This document shows positions 34,683 through 43,480 of a stretch of DNA of 64,000 nt, in pieces. The notes under the pieces were generated by a model that saw only the letters and a list, made by a program, of their open reading frames with translations, did not search any database and had not been told where the DNA came from. The position numbers and the translations under genes were made by a program. This stretch comes from Paenibacillus sp. RUD330 (lineage in GTDB: Bacteria; Bacillota; Bacilli; Paenibacillales; Paenibacillaceae): the NCBI RefSeq assembly GCF_002243345.2, contig NZ_CP022655.2:2978501-3042500 (forward strand), read 5' to 3'. How positions within the stretch are numbered: the first letter of the stretch is position 1; each line of letters begins with the position of its first letter.

Positions 34683-35064
34683 GCCGCTGTTCCCCTTCCA
34701 GTCTCGCCTGTATTTTGTCCTTGTAGTCGGCAAAGGCCTGCAGATGGTCCCATCCTCTCGACCCCGTCAGCGACTGCAGCCGCAGCCTCTTGGCGGACAG
34801 CTCCTTCTGCAGGCTCGTACGCTCCTCGCCGCTGCCACACATCGCCAGCAGGCTCCCGAGTGTCGCGATATCCTTGTTCAGCTGCACCTCTTCGGGCACG
34901 ATGCCGGCATTTTTCAATACCCGATACGCAGCTCTGAGCTCTTCCGGAATATGGGAGAGGTCATCCAGTTCGAGTGGCTTGCCGAGCCCCTTGAGGCCGT
35001 CGAATTCGCCGTCCTTGATGGCCAGCTTGATCTTTTCGTCGGCCAGCCAGTGCAGGAAGCTCAT
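34672..35064 (-). CDS. DUF1992 (DnaJ-like C28 domain) protein
   Basis: A 130-residue protein of the DUF1992 family. The N-terminal '[28 protein letters not shown]' block (about residues 8-35) is diagnostic, followed by a helical region with '[15 protein letters not shown]'. Eukaryotic relatives are called DnaJ subfamily C member 28, but there is no J domain and the bacterial function is unknown. Its start overlaps the YbjQ stop by four bases and its end overlaps the rhodanese gene, so the three genes are coupled. Confidence 0.88.
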   Translation of the reverse strand: MSFLHWLADEKIKLAIKDGEFDGLKGLGKPLELDDLSHIPEELRAAYRVLKNAGIVPEEVQLNKDIATLGSLLAMCGSGEERTSLQKELSAKRLRLQSLTGSRGWDHLQAFADYKDKIQARLEGEQRHER

Positions 35065-35375
35065 GGGATCCTTACGGCAGTTCCGCTGCAGGTGACCATC
35101 AGCATGCCGTCGCGGACGACTTCATAATCGAGATCGACCCCGACGATGGCATTGGCGCCGAGCCTGGCCGCCTGCTGACGCATCTCCTCGATGGCGATGT
35201 CGCGGGCCTGCTTCAGCTTGCCCTCGTAAGCGCCGGAGCGCCCACCTACCACATCCGTGATGGATGCGAGAAAATCGCGGACGACGTTCGCTCCCATGAT
35301 CGCTTCTCCATTCACGATTCCGGTATACTCCTGAATCGGCCTTCCTTCAATCGTCGGTGTCGTCGTAATCAGCAT
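35061..35375 (-). CDS. YbjQ/UPF0145-family protein
   Basis: A 104-residue member of the YbjQ family. '[30 protein letters not shown]' (about residues 59-88) is the conserved core, and the '[17 protein letters not shown]' opening is typical. The family forms a pentameric or decameric beta barrel, sometimes called a putative heavy-metal-binding domain. Function is unproven. AAAAGGGG lies before the ATG. It is the first gene of the cluster with DUF1992 and rhodanese. Confidence 0.92.
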   Translation of the reverse strand: MLITTTPTIEGRPIQEYTGIVNGEAIMGANVVRDFLASITDVVGGRSGAYEGKLKQARDIAIEEMRQQAARLGANAIVGVDLDYEVVRDGMLMVTCSGTAVRIP

Positions 35376-35415
35376 ATCGGCATCCCCTTTTGTGATTTAG
35401 TTGCTGGCTGCGCGC

Positions 35416-35859
35416 TCATAAGCCGGTCTCTTCCCATTTTAACCCTGCGAGGCGATCGCCGGCAACCGTCACCGACACCCGGACGGCTGCAGGCAGGCCC
35501 GGACGAGGCTGCAGGACGAGCTTGAAGCGGTACTCCTCCAGCTCCCCTCCCAGCTCGAAACGGCCTTCATACCGATAGTCGGAGATGCCTGCGGCGTACT
35601 TCTCCTTGGTCCGCTCGACGGCCAGCCTGCCCCAGCGCGCATATGCCGGCGGCGAATGCGAAGGCGTCTGCCCGCCGGCGGTCACGGCCGCAGACGGCGG
35701 CAGGACAAAGGTCGGATTCTCCTCGGACGTCTCCTGGAAGCGGGCGCTTGCCGTACCCTCTCCCACCGCCAGCATCCAAGCCAGCGACAGGATCGGGAAA
35801 GCAAGGAGCAGCAGCCGGCCAATCCGCTTCTGCCTGCGTCGGTCTCTTTGGTTAATCAT
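35416..35859 (-). CDS. Secreted or anchored DUF3889 protein
   Basis: A 147-residue protein. A basic N terminus and hydrophobic stretch (about residues 10-38) form a signal peptide or anchor. The domain that follows, 'AYARWGRLAVERTKEKYAAGISDYRYEG', matches the DUF3889 pattern known from B. subtilis YqzG. It is likely extracellular and of unknown function. The start has AAGGAGG nine bases upstream. It seems to be alone, between the RND pump terminator and the YbjQ gene. Confidence 0.8.
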   Translation of the reverse strand: MINQRDRRRQKRIGRLLLLAFPILSLAWMLAVGEGTASARFQETSEENPTFVLPPSAAVTAGGQTPSHSPPAYARWGRLAVERTKEKYAAGISDYRYEGRFELGGELEEYRFKLVLQPRPGLPAAVRVSVTVAGDRLAGLKWEETGL

Positions 35860-35930
35860 GCCTGCATTTCCTCCTTATGCGTCCGATGGATGCTCCCCCG
35901 TAGTGTCGCCGCCGACTGCACCCGATATCC

Positions 35931-35963
35931 AAAAAAAAGAATCCTGCCCTTGTGGGGGCAGGA
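35931..35963 (-). terminator. Terminator of the RND pump operon
   Basis: ATCCTGCCC and GGGCAGGAT arms with a short loop, followed on the minus strand by eight T, 12 bases after the pump's stop codon. Confidence 0.9.
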
Positions 35964-35974
35964 TCGGAAGAAGC

Positions 35975-38900
35975 TTATTCGGCTGCCGTCTCCAGCGAGC
36001 CGCTGCGCTGGCGCTTGGCGCGCCTGCGGTTCAGGAACTCGTAGACGACAGGGACGATGATCAGCGTCAGCAGCGTGGAGCTCGTCAAGCCGCCGATGAC
36101 GGTGACGCCGAGTCCTTTGGAGATCAGCGCGCCGGATTCGAAGCCGAACGCCAGCGGGAGCAGAGCCCCGACCGTAGCGATAGCGGTCATCAGGATCGGA
36201 CGCAGCCTCGTTCCGCCGGCTTCAAGCAGCGCGTCGCGGACGCTCATTCCTTCGCGCTCCATGTGGATGACGCGGTCAATCAGCACGATTGCGTTGGTGA
36301 CGACGATGCCGATCAGCATGAGCATGCCGATGAGCGCGGTGACGCTGATCGTCTCCTTGGCGATGAGCAGGCCGACCAAGGCGCCGATGACGGTGAACGG
36401 CAGCGAGAACAGAATCGTCAGCGGCGTCAGCGCGCCGCCGAATGTAATGACGAGGACGAGGTAGACGACGGCGATCGCGACGGCGATCGCAAGTCCGAGC
36501 TGCTTGAAGGATTCTCCGATATCCTCGGTGACTCCGCCCATCTCGACGTCGACATTGGAAGGAAGCTTGAGCTCGTCGATGACCTTCTGCACGTCCTTGG
36601 AAGCTTTGCTGATGTCGGACGAGGTGACGTCGGCCGTCACGCTGGCGTAGATGCGGTCGCCCTTGCGGGTGACCGTATTCGGCGTGGTGCCTTCCTCGAT
36701 CGTCGCGACGTCTCCGAGCTTGACGGTGCCTCCCAGCGGTGTCGGAATCAAGGCGTTTTCAAGAGCTGCCTTGTCCGCGTACGTTTTGACCTCGGTTTTG
36801 ACATGCACGTTCAGCTTCTCGCCATCCTTCTCGATTGTCGTCAAGACAGGCTGCTCGCGCACCGGACTGAGCGCCATCGCCAGCTGGCCGGCGGACAGGC
36901 CGTGCTGGCTCAGCTTCTTGGTATCGGCGGCGATGCGGTACTGCTCATACGTTTTCGAAAGGCTCGTATCCACGTTCGACAGGTTGGAGACCGACTTCAG
37001 CTTGTCGCTGATCTCGTTCACGACCGGCTCCAGCTCCTTCATGTCCGGTCCGTAGGCCGTGACAGTCAGACTGCTGCCGCCGAGGCCTCCGCCTCCGAAG
37101 TCCTGCTGCTTCCACTCGCCTTTGCTCGTGTTTTTCTGCAGCAGCTCGACGACGGCTTTCTTCTCGTCCTCAAAATGCTTGAAGTCGCTGTTGTAGCGGA
37201 TATTGAACAGCGCCTGCTTGGAAGCGCCCGGGCTGAACGGGTTGCTGCCGCCGATGGAATACTGGACGATCTCGACGCCTTCGCGGCCCATGATCTCCTT
37301 CTCCGCATTCGTCGCATAGCCTTCCACGTCCTCGGCCGTCTCTCCCGGAGCCGGATTGTAGGTGATGATCATGGAGTTGTCTCCGCCGCTCGAGATGAAG
37401 CTGACTCCGATAAGCGGCGTCAGGAACAGGCTGCCTACGAGAAGCAGGACGGCAGCGCCGAACGACAGTCCTTTATGGTCGAGGCACCAGCGCAGGACAC
37501 GCTTGTATCCGTTGGCCAGACGGCTCGGCTTGTCCTCATGTTTCGTGCCCTTGAGTCCATTGCGGAACATCATATGGGCCAGCATCGGAACGACCGTCAC
37601 CGCGACGACCAGGGAAGCGAGCAGCGAGAACACCATCGTAAGGGCGAACGGCAGGAAAATCTCGCCGATCATGCCCGATACGAATCCCAGCGGAAGGAAA
37701 ACGGCGATCGTTACGATCGTGGAGGCCGCGATCGGGACGAACATTTCCCGGGTCGCGGAGATGATCAGCTCCCGGCCGGTCAGCTTCTCGCTGGACATCG
37801 CCATCCGCCGATATATGTTTTCGATGACGACGATGGAATCGTCCACGACCCGCCCGATCGCCACCGTCATGGCGCCGAGAGTCATGATGTTCAGCGTGAT
37901 GTCGAACTCCTGCAGCACGAGCACGGCGATCAGCAGCGACAGCGGAATCGAGACGACCGAGATGATCGTCGAACGGATGTCGCGCAGGAAGAGCAGGATG
38001 ATGAGGATCGCGAATGCCGCTCCGAGAATGGCTTTCGTGAGCATCGTCTCCACCGAGTCCTTGATCGGCTTGCCCTGGTCGAGCGTTACCGTGGACGTGA
38101 GTCCGTCATATTTGGCCGTCAGCTCATCCATCTTGGATTTGACGGCTTCCGTGACGTCGACCGTATTGGCGTCGGCCGCTTTGACGACCGACACGCCGAT
38201 GCTGTCCTTGCCGTTCGTCCGGGAAATGGAGTCGGCCTTGCCCGTAACGGTGACGTCGGCCACCTGGCTCAGCTTGACGGTCGGCAGCGTGATGCCGCCG
38301 GCCGCAGCCGCTCCGCCTTGGTCCGGTGCGGCTTGGCCGGCGCCGCCGGCTGCGGCGCCAGCTCCTGCTCCGCCCCCTGCTCCGGCCCCTGCTGCCGAAG
38401 GAATCAGCGGAATTTCGATGTTCAGGAGATCGTCCGCCGTCATGATCTGGCCGTCGACGACGATCGATTTCTCCGAGCTGCCGAAGGTGAAGATGCCGAG
38501 CGGAACGTTCACGGCAGCCGCTTTGACCGCATTCTGGACCGATTCCGGCGTCAGGCCGTACTTGGCCAGCTCATCCGCCTTATAGCTGAGCTCCGCGTCT
38601 TCGACATGCTGGCCGGAGATTTGGATCGAAGCAACGCCTTCCAGGCCTTTGAGCTCCGGAACGATATCGTCCTCGACCGTTTTGGTCAGCGCGGCCAGAT
38701 TTTCCTTGCTGCTCGAGATGCTGAGGGATGCCACCGGGAATGCATTGAGGCTCAGCCTCGATACGGATGGATCCTGGACGCCGTCCTTGAGCTTCAGGCT
38801 GCCCAGAGCCTCGCGCACTTCCTGCTGCGCCTTCTCCATGTCTTTGCCGAAGCCGTATTCGATGACGATGGAAGAAGCGTTCTCGTAGGAAGTGGAGCTG

Positions 38901-39142
38901 ACCTCCTTCACTCCATCGAGATTGCGGGTCGCCTGCTCGACCGGTTTCGTGACGGATTCAAGCACTTCCTCCGGAGAGGCGCCCGGATAGACCGTCGTGA
39001 CGCTGACGATCGGCACCGTAATGTCGGGCAGCGTCTCCATCTTCATGTTGGTTCCGGCGTAGACCCCGCCGAACACCACGATCAGCGTCATCAGCCACAA
39101 CGCGAATTTGTTGTTGATCGAAAATCGGATTATGCTCTTCAA
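35975..39142 (-). CDS. RND-family efflux pump, SwrC/AcrB-like
   Basis: A 1055-residue proton-driven exporter of the hydrophobe/amphiphile RND family, like B. subtilis SwrC (YerP), which exports surfactin. The two halves each have a large external loop; helix 4 carries the paired Asp in 'GRVVDDSIVVIENIYRR', and 'PGASPEEVLESVTKPVEQA' near residue 53 is a porter-domain motif. Residues about 250-285 form a Gly/Ala-rich insert not usual in the family. The start is TTG with GAGGAG ten bases upstream. It lies 61 bases after a two-component system gene pair, which most likely controls it. No membrane-fusion protein gene is nearby, as usual for Gram-positive SwrC. Confidence 0.93.
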   Translation of the reverse strand: MKSIIRFSINNKFALWLMTLIVVFGGVYAGTNMKMETLPDITVPIVSVTTVYPGASPEEVLESVTKPVEQATRNLDGVKEVSSTSYENASSIVIEYGFGKDMEKAQQEVREALGSLKLKDGVQDPSVSRLSLNAFPVASLSISSSKENLAALTKTVEDDIVPELKGLEGVASIQISGQHVEDAELSYKADELAKYGLTPESVQNAVKAAAVNVPLGIFTFGSSEKSIVVDGQIMTADDLLNIEIPLIPSAAGAGAGGGAGAGAAAGGAGQAAPDQGGAAAAGGITLPTVKLSQVADVTVTGKADSISRTNGKDSIGVSVVKAADANTVDVTEAVKSKMDELTAKYDGLTSTVTLDQGKPIKDSVETMLTKAILGAAFAILIILLFLRDIRSTIISVVSIPLSLLIAVLVLQEFDITLNIMTLGAMTVAIGRVVDDSIVVIENIYRRMAMSSEKLTGRELIISATREMFVPIAASTIVTIAVFLPLGFVSGMIGEIFLPFALTMVFSLLASLVVAVTVVPMLAHMMFRNGLKGTKHEDKPSRLANGYKRVLRWCLDHKGLSFGAAVLLLVGSLFLTPLIGVSFISSGGDNSMIITYNPAPGETAEDVEGYATNAEKEIMGREGVEIVQYSIGGSNPFSPGASKQALFNIRYNSDFKHFEDEKKAVVELLQKNTSKGEWKQQDFGGGGLGGSSLTVTAYGPDMKELEPVVNEISDKLKSVSNLSNVDTSLSKTYEQYRIAADTKKLSQHGLSAGQLAMALSPVREQPVLTTIEKDGEKLNVHVKTEVKTYADKAALENALIPTPLGGTVKLGDVATIEEGTTPNTVTRKGDRIYASVTADVTSSDISKASKDVQKVIDELKLPSNVDVEMGGVTEDIGESFKQLGLAIAVAIAVVYLVLVITFGGALTPLTILFSLPFTVIGALVGLLIAKETISVTALIGMLMLIGIVVTNAIVLIDRVIHMEREGMSVRDALLEAGGTRLRPILMTAIATVGALLPLAFGFESGALISKGLGVTVIGGLTSSTLLTLIIVPVVYEFLNRRRAKRQRSGSLETAAE

Positions 39143-39203
39143 CCTGGCTTCACTCCTCTATTCGTATGATTTCTCTCTATGCGGTACAGCGGCGCCAGCC
39201 GCG

Positions 39204-39896
39204 TTACGCCCTCAGCCTGTAGCCGATGCCCCACACCGTCTCGATGAATTTGGGCTCGGAGGGGACTTCCTCGATCTTCTCCCGCAGCCTGCGGACATGC
39301 ACCGTCAAGGTGGCGATGTCCCCGATGGAGTCCAGGCCCCATACTCTCTCGAACAGCTCCTCCTTGCCGAATACGCGGCCCGGATGGGAGGCAAGCAGCA
39401 GGAGAAGCTCGTATTCCTTGTTCGTCAGAGCGGCCTCGTCCCCATTGACGAACACCTGGCGGGCGGACTTGTCGATGAGCAGCCCGCGGATGCGCAGCCT
39501 CTCGCCTTCGGCGGGCGCCGCCTTGCCGGTCAGCCGGTCGTAGCGGGACAGATGGGCTTGCACCCTTGCCACCATTTCGCCGGGGCTGAACGGTTTGGTC
39601 ATATAATCGTCCGCTCCGAGCCCGAGGCCGCGGATTTTATCAATATCCTCTTTTTTGGCGGAAATCATGAGGATAGGGACATCCTTTTCCTTGCGCAGCC
39701 TGCGGCAAATCTCGAATCCGTCCGCAAAGGGCAGCATCAGGTCCAAGATGACGAGATCGTAGGGATGCTGGAGCGCGCGTGCGAGACCGGTGTCTCCCCG
39801 CTGCTCGATATCCGCCTCGAATCCGTGGCTCTCCAGATAATCGCGCTGCAATTCCGCAATGGAGCTTTCGTCTTCGATGATCAACACGCGTTTCAT
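39204..39896 (-). CDS. OmpR-family response regulator
   Basis: A 230-residue regulator. The receiver domain has acidic pocket residues ED (9-10) and the phospho-acceptor Asp in 'LVILDLMLP' near residue 52, plus Lys in 'MTKPFS'. The winged-helix DNA-binding domain ends with 'LREKIEEVPSEPKFIETVWGIGYRL'. The ATG overlaps the kinase stop by four bases, with AAGGAGG upstream in the kinase coding region. It is expected to activate the RND gene that follows. The paired kinase is encoded directly upstream. Confidence 0.95.
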   Translation of the reverse strand: MKRVLIIEDESSIAELQRDYLESHGFEADIEQRGDTGLARALQHPYDLVILDLMLPFADGFEICRRLRKEKDVPILMISAKKEDIDKIRGLGLGADDYMTKPFSPGEMVARVQAHLSRYDRLTGKAAPAEGERLRIRGLLIDKSARQVFVNGDEAALTNKEYELLLLLASHPGRVFGKEELFERVWGLDSIGDIATLTVHVRRLREKIEEVPSEPKFIETVWGIGYRLRA

Positions 39897-41356
39897 GGTT
39901 GTTTCGCCTCCTTGGGACCGGCGGACTCCAGAGGCAGCCTCATCATGAACGCCGCCCCTCCCTCCGCCCTGTTGCGCGCCGTGACGGCGCCTCCATGCCC
40001 TTCCGCGATCTGCCTGACGATAGCGAGCCCGAGGCCGCTGCCGCCGGTTTCGGGATTGCGGGACATCTCCGCGCGGTAGAAGCGGTCGAACACGAAGGGC
40101 AGCGCCTCCTCGTCGATCCCCGGCCCGGTGTCCTCGATGATGATATCGGCAGCCTCGGCTGCCGCTTCGAGCCTCAAGACGACCTTCCGCTCATCCGAGC
40201 TGGCGAGCGACATGTACTTGGCGCTGTTGTCCAGCATGTTGTCCAGCGCTCTGCCGAGCTTCTCGGGATCGGCCATCGCATGCATCGGACTGTGCTCGCC
40301 GCCGATATGCGCCGAGAGCAGAATGCCCGATTTCTCGAGCTCGAAGCTTTTTTCCTCCAGGTAGTGCCGCAGAAAAGCCTTGAAATCGATTCGCCGGAAC
40401 AGAAATTCCTCCTTGTGCAGATCCAGCTTGGAATACAGGAACAGCTCGTCGATCAGCCTGTCCATATCCTTCGCCTTGCGGAATACGGTCCGGAGATATC
40501 TCTCCTGCTTCTCCGGCGTGTCGGCGACTCCGTCCAGCAGGCCCTCCACATACCCTCTGACTGCCGTAATCGGTGTCTTGAGATCATGGGAGATGTGGGA
40601 CAGCAGCATCTTGCGGTTCTCCTCGTACTGCTGCATCTGCTCGATCGTCAGCTTCAGGCGGCTGCGCATCTCCTCGAAAGCCGTTCCCACCTGGCCGATC
40701 TCGTTGTTGCCTGCCGGAAGCGGAACCGGCTCCAGATTTCCCTCCTTGAGGGAGAGAGCCGCATTTTTGAGGCGCGAGAGAGGACGGGTGATGGAACGGG
40801 AGACGACCAGCGCCATGAGGGCGCTCATCAGGCCGACGGCCAGCAGCAGCAGCATCGTGATCAGCGGCCGCCAATATACCGGTATGGCCTCGCTCAGCCT
40901 GAACATCGCCGCCTTGCCCGGAGTTCCGTCCGGATAAGTGAAGGCGGCATGGAACACCTCGTAGCTGTACGAGCCGATCGTCAAAGGATCGCGTTTATCC
41001 CCGTTCTGAAGGAGAAGCTTCTCCGGCTGGCCGCTGTCCAAGGCGAGCGACGAGGAGTACGCGACCGCTCCGTCCTTCTGCAGGACGAAGCCGCTGCGGA
41101 CCTCGTTCATCCGGCCGTCGATCTGCTTGAGATAGGCATCGTCCGTCAGCTTGCCGGAATCATGGTGAAGCACGTACCACAGCTCGCCGAACTGGACGGC
41201 TTGCCCGTACTCCTTGTCCCTGTTTTTTTCAAAGAAATCGCGCAAATCCTGATAACCCATCATATAAAGCATGAACGACATGACCGCAGTCATCAGCACG
41301 AGAGGAACGGCCGCCATGGCAATGTAGGACAGCATCAGCTTGAAACGGATCGACAT
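39893..41356 (-). CDS. Sensor histidine kinase
   Basis: A 487-residue membrane kinase. Two helices (about residues 8-32 and 167-190) flank an external domain of about 130 residues; a HAMP linker follows ('SRSITRPLSRLKNAALSLKEG'). The phospho-acceptor is in 'SHDLKTPITAVRG', and the ATP domain has 'DNMLDNSAKY' (N box) and 'EDTGPGIDEEALP', 'GGSGLGLAI' (G boxes). It phosphorylates the response regulator encoded next. The external domain may sense envelope stress or the pump substrate. AAGGAGG precedes the ATG. A TATAAT at 41448-41453 (minus) may be part of its promoter. Confidence 0.95.
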   Translation of the reverse strand: MSIRFKLMLSYIAMAAVPLVLMTAVMSFMLYMMGYQDLRDFFEKNRDKEYGQAVQFGELWYVLHHDSGKLTDDAYLKQIDGRMNEVRSGFVLQKDGAVAYSSSLALDSGQPEKLLLQNGDKRDPLTIGSYSYEVFHAAFTYPDGTPGKAAMFRLSEAIPVYWRPLITMLLLLAVGLMSALMALVVSRSITRPLSRLKNAALSLKEGNLEPVPLPAGNNEIGQVGTAFEEMRSRLKLTIEQMQQYEENRKMLLSHISHDLKTPITAVRGYVEGLLDGVADTPEKQERYLRTVFRKAKDMDRLIDELFLYSKLDLHKEEFLFRRIDFKAFLRHYLEEKSFELEKSGILLSAHIGGEHSPMHAMADPEKLGRALDNMLDNSAKYMSLASSDERKVVLRLEAAAEAADIIIEDTGPGIDEEALPFVFDRFYRAEMSRNPETGGSGLGLAIVRQIAEGHGGAVTARNRAEGGAAFMMRLPLESAGPKEAKQP

Positions 41357-41580
41357 GGCGATCCTCCTTCCCGGGCGCCGGCTGCGGCAGCTTCAATGTT
41401 CATTCTAAAGGATAGATCTAAACCATTAGGGTACCATTTCTTACAAAATTATAAACTATCGCTTGCATCCATCCCATTAGGAAGCTTTCCGGACCGAATT
41501 TCCCGGGGACTTTGAAAGAAAACGCTGCATCGCCGAGAACTTTCTCCAGACGGGCAGAAGAAACGGGGAATGGAACCGCA

Positions 41581-41603
41581 AAAAGCCGGGAGCAGCTCCC
41601 GGC
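41581..41603 (-). terminator. Terminator after the DUF4184 gene
   Basis: GCCGGGAGC / GCTCCCGGC hairpin with T-run on the minus strand, 15 bases after the stop codon. The rest of 41357-41618 contains the kinase promoter region. Confidence 0.85.
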
Positions 41604-41618
41604 GATTGTATTCATGGA

Positions 41619-42593
41619 CTATCGGGACATGCGGATGCCGCCTCTGTGTTCGGCGAGGACCGTGCCGCCCGCTCCGATCCGTGACAGCAGCCATACCCCC
41701 AGGGATAACAGCCATATGTACAGCAGCCACGCGGCTGTGCCCTGCCCCTGGATGTCCGGGTTCAAATCCGCGGCCATCCGGCAGCCCTTGAAGGCGGCAA
41801 TCACGACAGCCAGCAGAAGCAGTCCCGTCATGGCGGCAGGCAGGCGCTTCCTTTCCGCTCCGGCGGACAGCACTCCCGCGACGAACAAGCCGAAGAGCGC
41901 CGAGGAGCAGCCGGCTACGAGCCACAGGACGATATTGTCCGCCCTCGGCTCGAAGAGGATCTTGCCTGCCATCAGCAGGAATCCGGCGGCTGCTGCGGCC
42001 GCTGCCCCCCATTTCGGAGCCGGCTTGCTTCTGTTGCGGCCGCGCCCTTCCTTCCTGTACCAGGTGATGTAATTCCAGAGCAGCCAAACGCCGGGCAGCA
42101 GCAGGCCGAGCAAGGAAAGCCCGTATTGCAGCCATTTATACAAGGGAAGCCCCGCTTCGATTCGGTACAGCGAGTGCTGCCTCGCAACCAGCCATCCGCT
42201 CGTATGCGTCATCCCGTCGACGAAGAGATGCGACATGAAGCCGATGAACAGGGACAGAAGAAAGAGTGCCCAGCCCGCGGCGTTTCCCGGCGTGCCGCTA
42301 CGGCGTCCAAGCAGCGTCTCGGCATATCGGTCGACGCCGCCCAGGGCTGGCAGAAGCTTCGGCAGGACAGGCTTCAGGATGTTCTCCCAAGCCGATAGGA
42401 AAGCAAGGCTCAGCGGTATGCCCATCCATATGAATCCGGCCAGCGAATGTCCGATGCTCCGATAGGAGTTCATGGCGATGAAATACTCCATGTCCGGAAT
42501 CATGCTGCCGAGAACGAGCCCGCTCAAGCTCAAGGCGGGCGCAAGCCGTCGCAGCGGCGCGGCGTAGAGCGGATGGGAAAAAGTGAACGGCAT
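41619..42593 (-). CDS. DUF4184 membrane protein
   Basis: A 324-residue, multi-helix membrane protein. The opening 'MPFTFSHPLYAAPLRR' and 'LVLGSMIPDMEYF' carry the His and Asp pattern of the DUF4184 / membrane-bound metal-dependent hydrolase-like group, and 'FMSHLFVDGMTHTSGWLV' is the second conserved His cluster. No biochemical role is established. I start at ATG 42593, which has GGGAGG seven bases upstream and gives the typical family N terminus; a longer in-frame start at 42635 adds 14 non-family residues. Confidence 0.85.
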   Translation of the reverse strand: MPFTFSHPLYAAPLRRLAPALSLSGLVLGSMIPDMEYFIAMNSYRSIGHSLAGFIWMGIPLSLAFLSAWENILKPVLPKLLPALGGVDRYAETLLGRRSGTPGNAAGWALFLLSLFIGFMSHLFVDGMTHTSGWLVARQHSLYRIEAGLPLYKWLQYGLSLLGLLLPGVWLLWNYITWYRKEGRGRNRSKPAPKWGAAAAAAAGFLLMAGKILFEPRADNIVLWLVAGCSSALFGLFVAGVLSAGAERKRLPAAMTGLLLLAVVIAAFKGCRMAADLNPDIQGQGTAAWLLYIWLLSLGVWLLSRIGAGGTVLAEHRGGIRMSR

Positions 42594-42671
42594 GAGCGCC
42601 TCCCTTCGGTGGTAGCGAATGAACAGGATTTTCATTGCTCCTCTTTTCTTTTGACCACCCGGCTACGGGCT

Positions 42672-43229
42672 TCAGTCCAAAGGTCCAGCCTTGCCGAGCG
42701 GCCACAGCCGGAATACGATCTTGCCCTCCAGGCTGCTCCTGCGGATCGGCCCCAGCTCCCTGCTGTCCTCGCTATGCTCGCGATTGTCTCCCATGACAAA
42801 TACCGTCCCTTCCGGCACCGTGTACGGAAGCCTCAATCCTTCCGGGAAAGTCGCCCCCTTGGCGTAAGGCTCCGTCAGCTCGGCCTCGTTGAGATACACG
42901 GATCCATCCCGGAAATCCAGACGGTCGCCGGGCAGCCCGATCACCCTTTTCACGAGCCTGAGCGGGCTTTCCGGTCCGTAGATGATGACGATATCCCCTC
43001 GCCGGGGATTCCCGAACACATAGGCCAGCTTGTTCTCGACCAGCCTCTCGCCTTCCGTAAGAGTCGTCTGCATGCTGATGTTGCGCACTTCCGTCTGCGC
43101 GAAAGCGAACTGCTGGAGCAGCAGCGAGGCCATGGCCGCGGCCAGGAGCGTCAGGAGCATCTCGGCCATGCGCCGGCGCTTGCCGGCCGGCTGCGGATCG
43201 CTCTGAGGGACGGACGGAACGTCAGGCAT
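42672..43229 (-). CDS. Type I signal peptidase
   Basis: A 185-residue membrane enzyme that removes signal peptides from exported proteins. One N-terminal helix (about residues 25-45) anchors it. The catalytic Ser is in 'NISMQTTLTEGERL', the Lys in 'LVKRVIGLPGD', and 'MGDNREHSEDSRELGP' is box E. The usual box is Ser-Met-x-Pro-Thr; here the Pro is replaced by Thr. The ATG at 43229 has AAGGAG seven bases upstream; an in-frame ATG 48 bases earlier lacks this. B. subtilis has several such genes (sipS, sipT and others); which one this equals is uncertain. Confidence 0.92.
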   Translation of the reverse strand: MPDVPSVPQSDPQPAGKRRRMAEMLLTLLAAAMASLLLQQFAFAQTEVRNISMQTTLTEGERLVENKLAYVFGNPRRGDIVIIYGPESPLRLVKRVIGLPGDRLDFRDGSVYLNEAELTEPYAKGATFPEGLRLPYTVPEGTVFVMGDNREHSEDSRELGPIRRSSLEGKIVFRLWPLGKAGPLD

Positions 43230-43410
43230 ATCGGTTCTCCTTCCGGGCTTGCCGTCAGGCCCATAGGCTGGCGGCAAGCGATAGGATCTGATTCATTGAC
43301 GATGGGGAGGCTCCGAAAGTTTCTGGTCGGTCGGACGGCCTTCCGGATCCATAAGGCATGGATCGAGGAGAAGATGGCCGTGGGAGGTAATCCCTTTTGG
43401 GGGCCACGAT

Positions 43411-43435
43411 AAAAAAAGCCGCGCCAGCGCGCGGC
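43411..43435 (-). terminator. Terminator after the MFS gene
   Basis: GCCGCGC-CAGC-GCGCGGC stem followed by seven T on the minus strand. It separates the MFS gene from the signal peptidase gene. Confidence 0.85.
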
Positions 43436-43480
43436 GGAACAACCCGGATAAGGTCAAGCGCCCTTGAAGCCGTCCGCAAC

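Noticed and set aside
35585-39169. 1194-codon open frame on the plus strand opposite the RND pump
   Set aside because: It is antisense to a complete, well-recognised pump gene; its translation is an Arg/Asp/His-rich string without domains, typical of the reverse strand of GC-rich genes.
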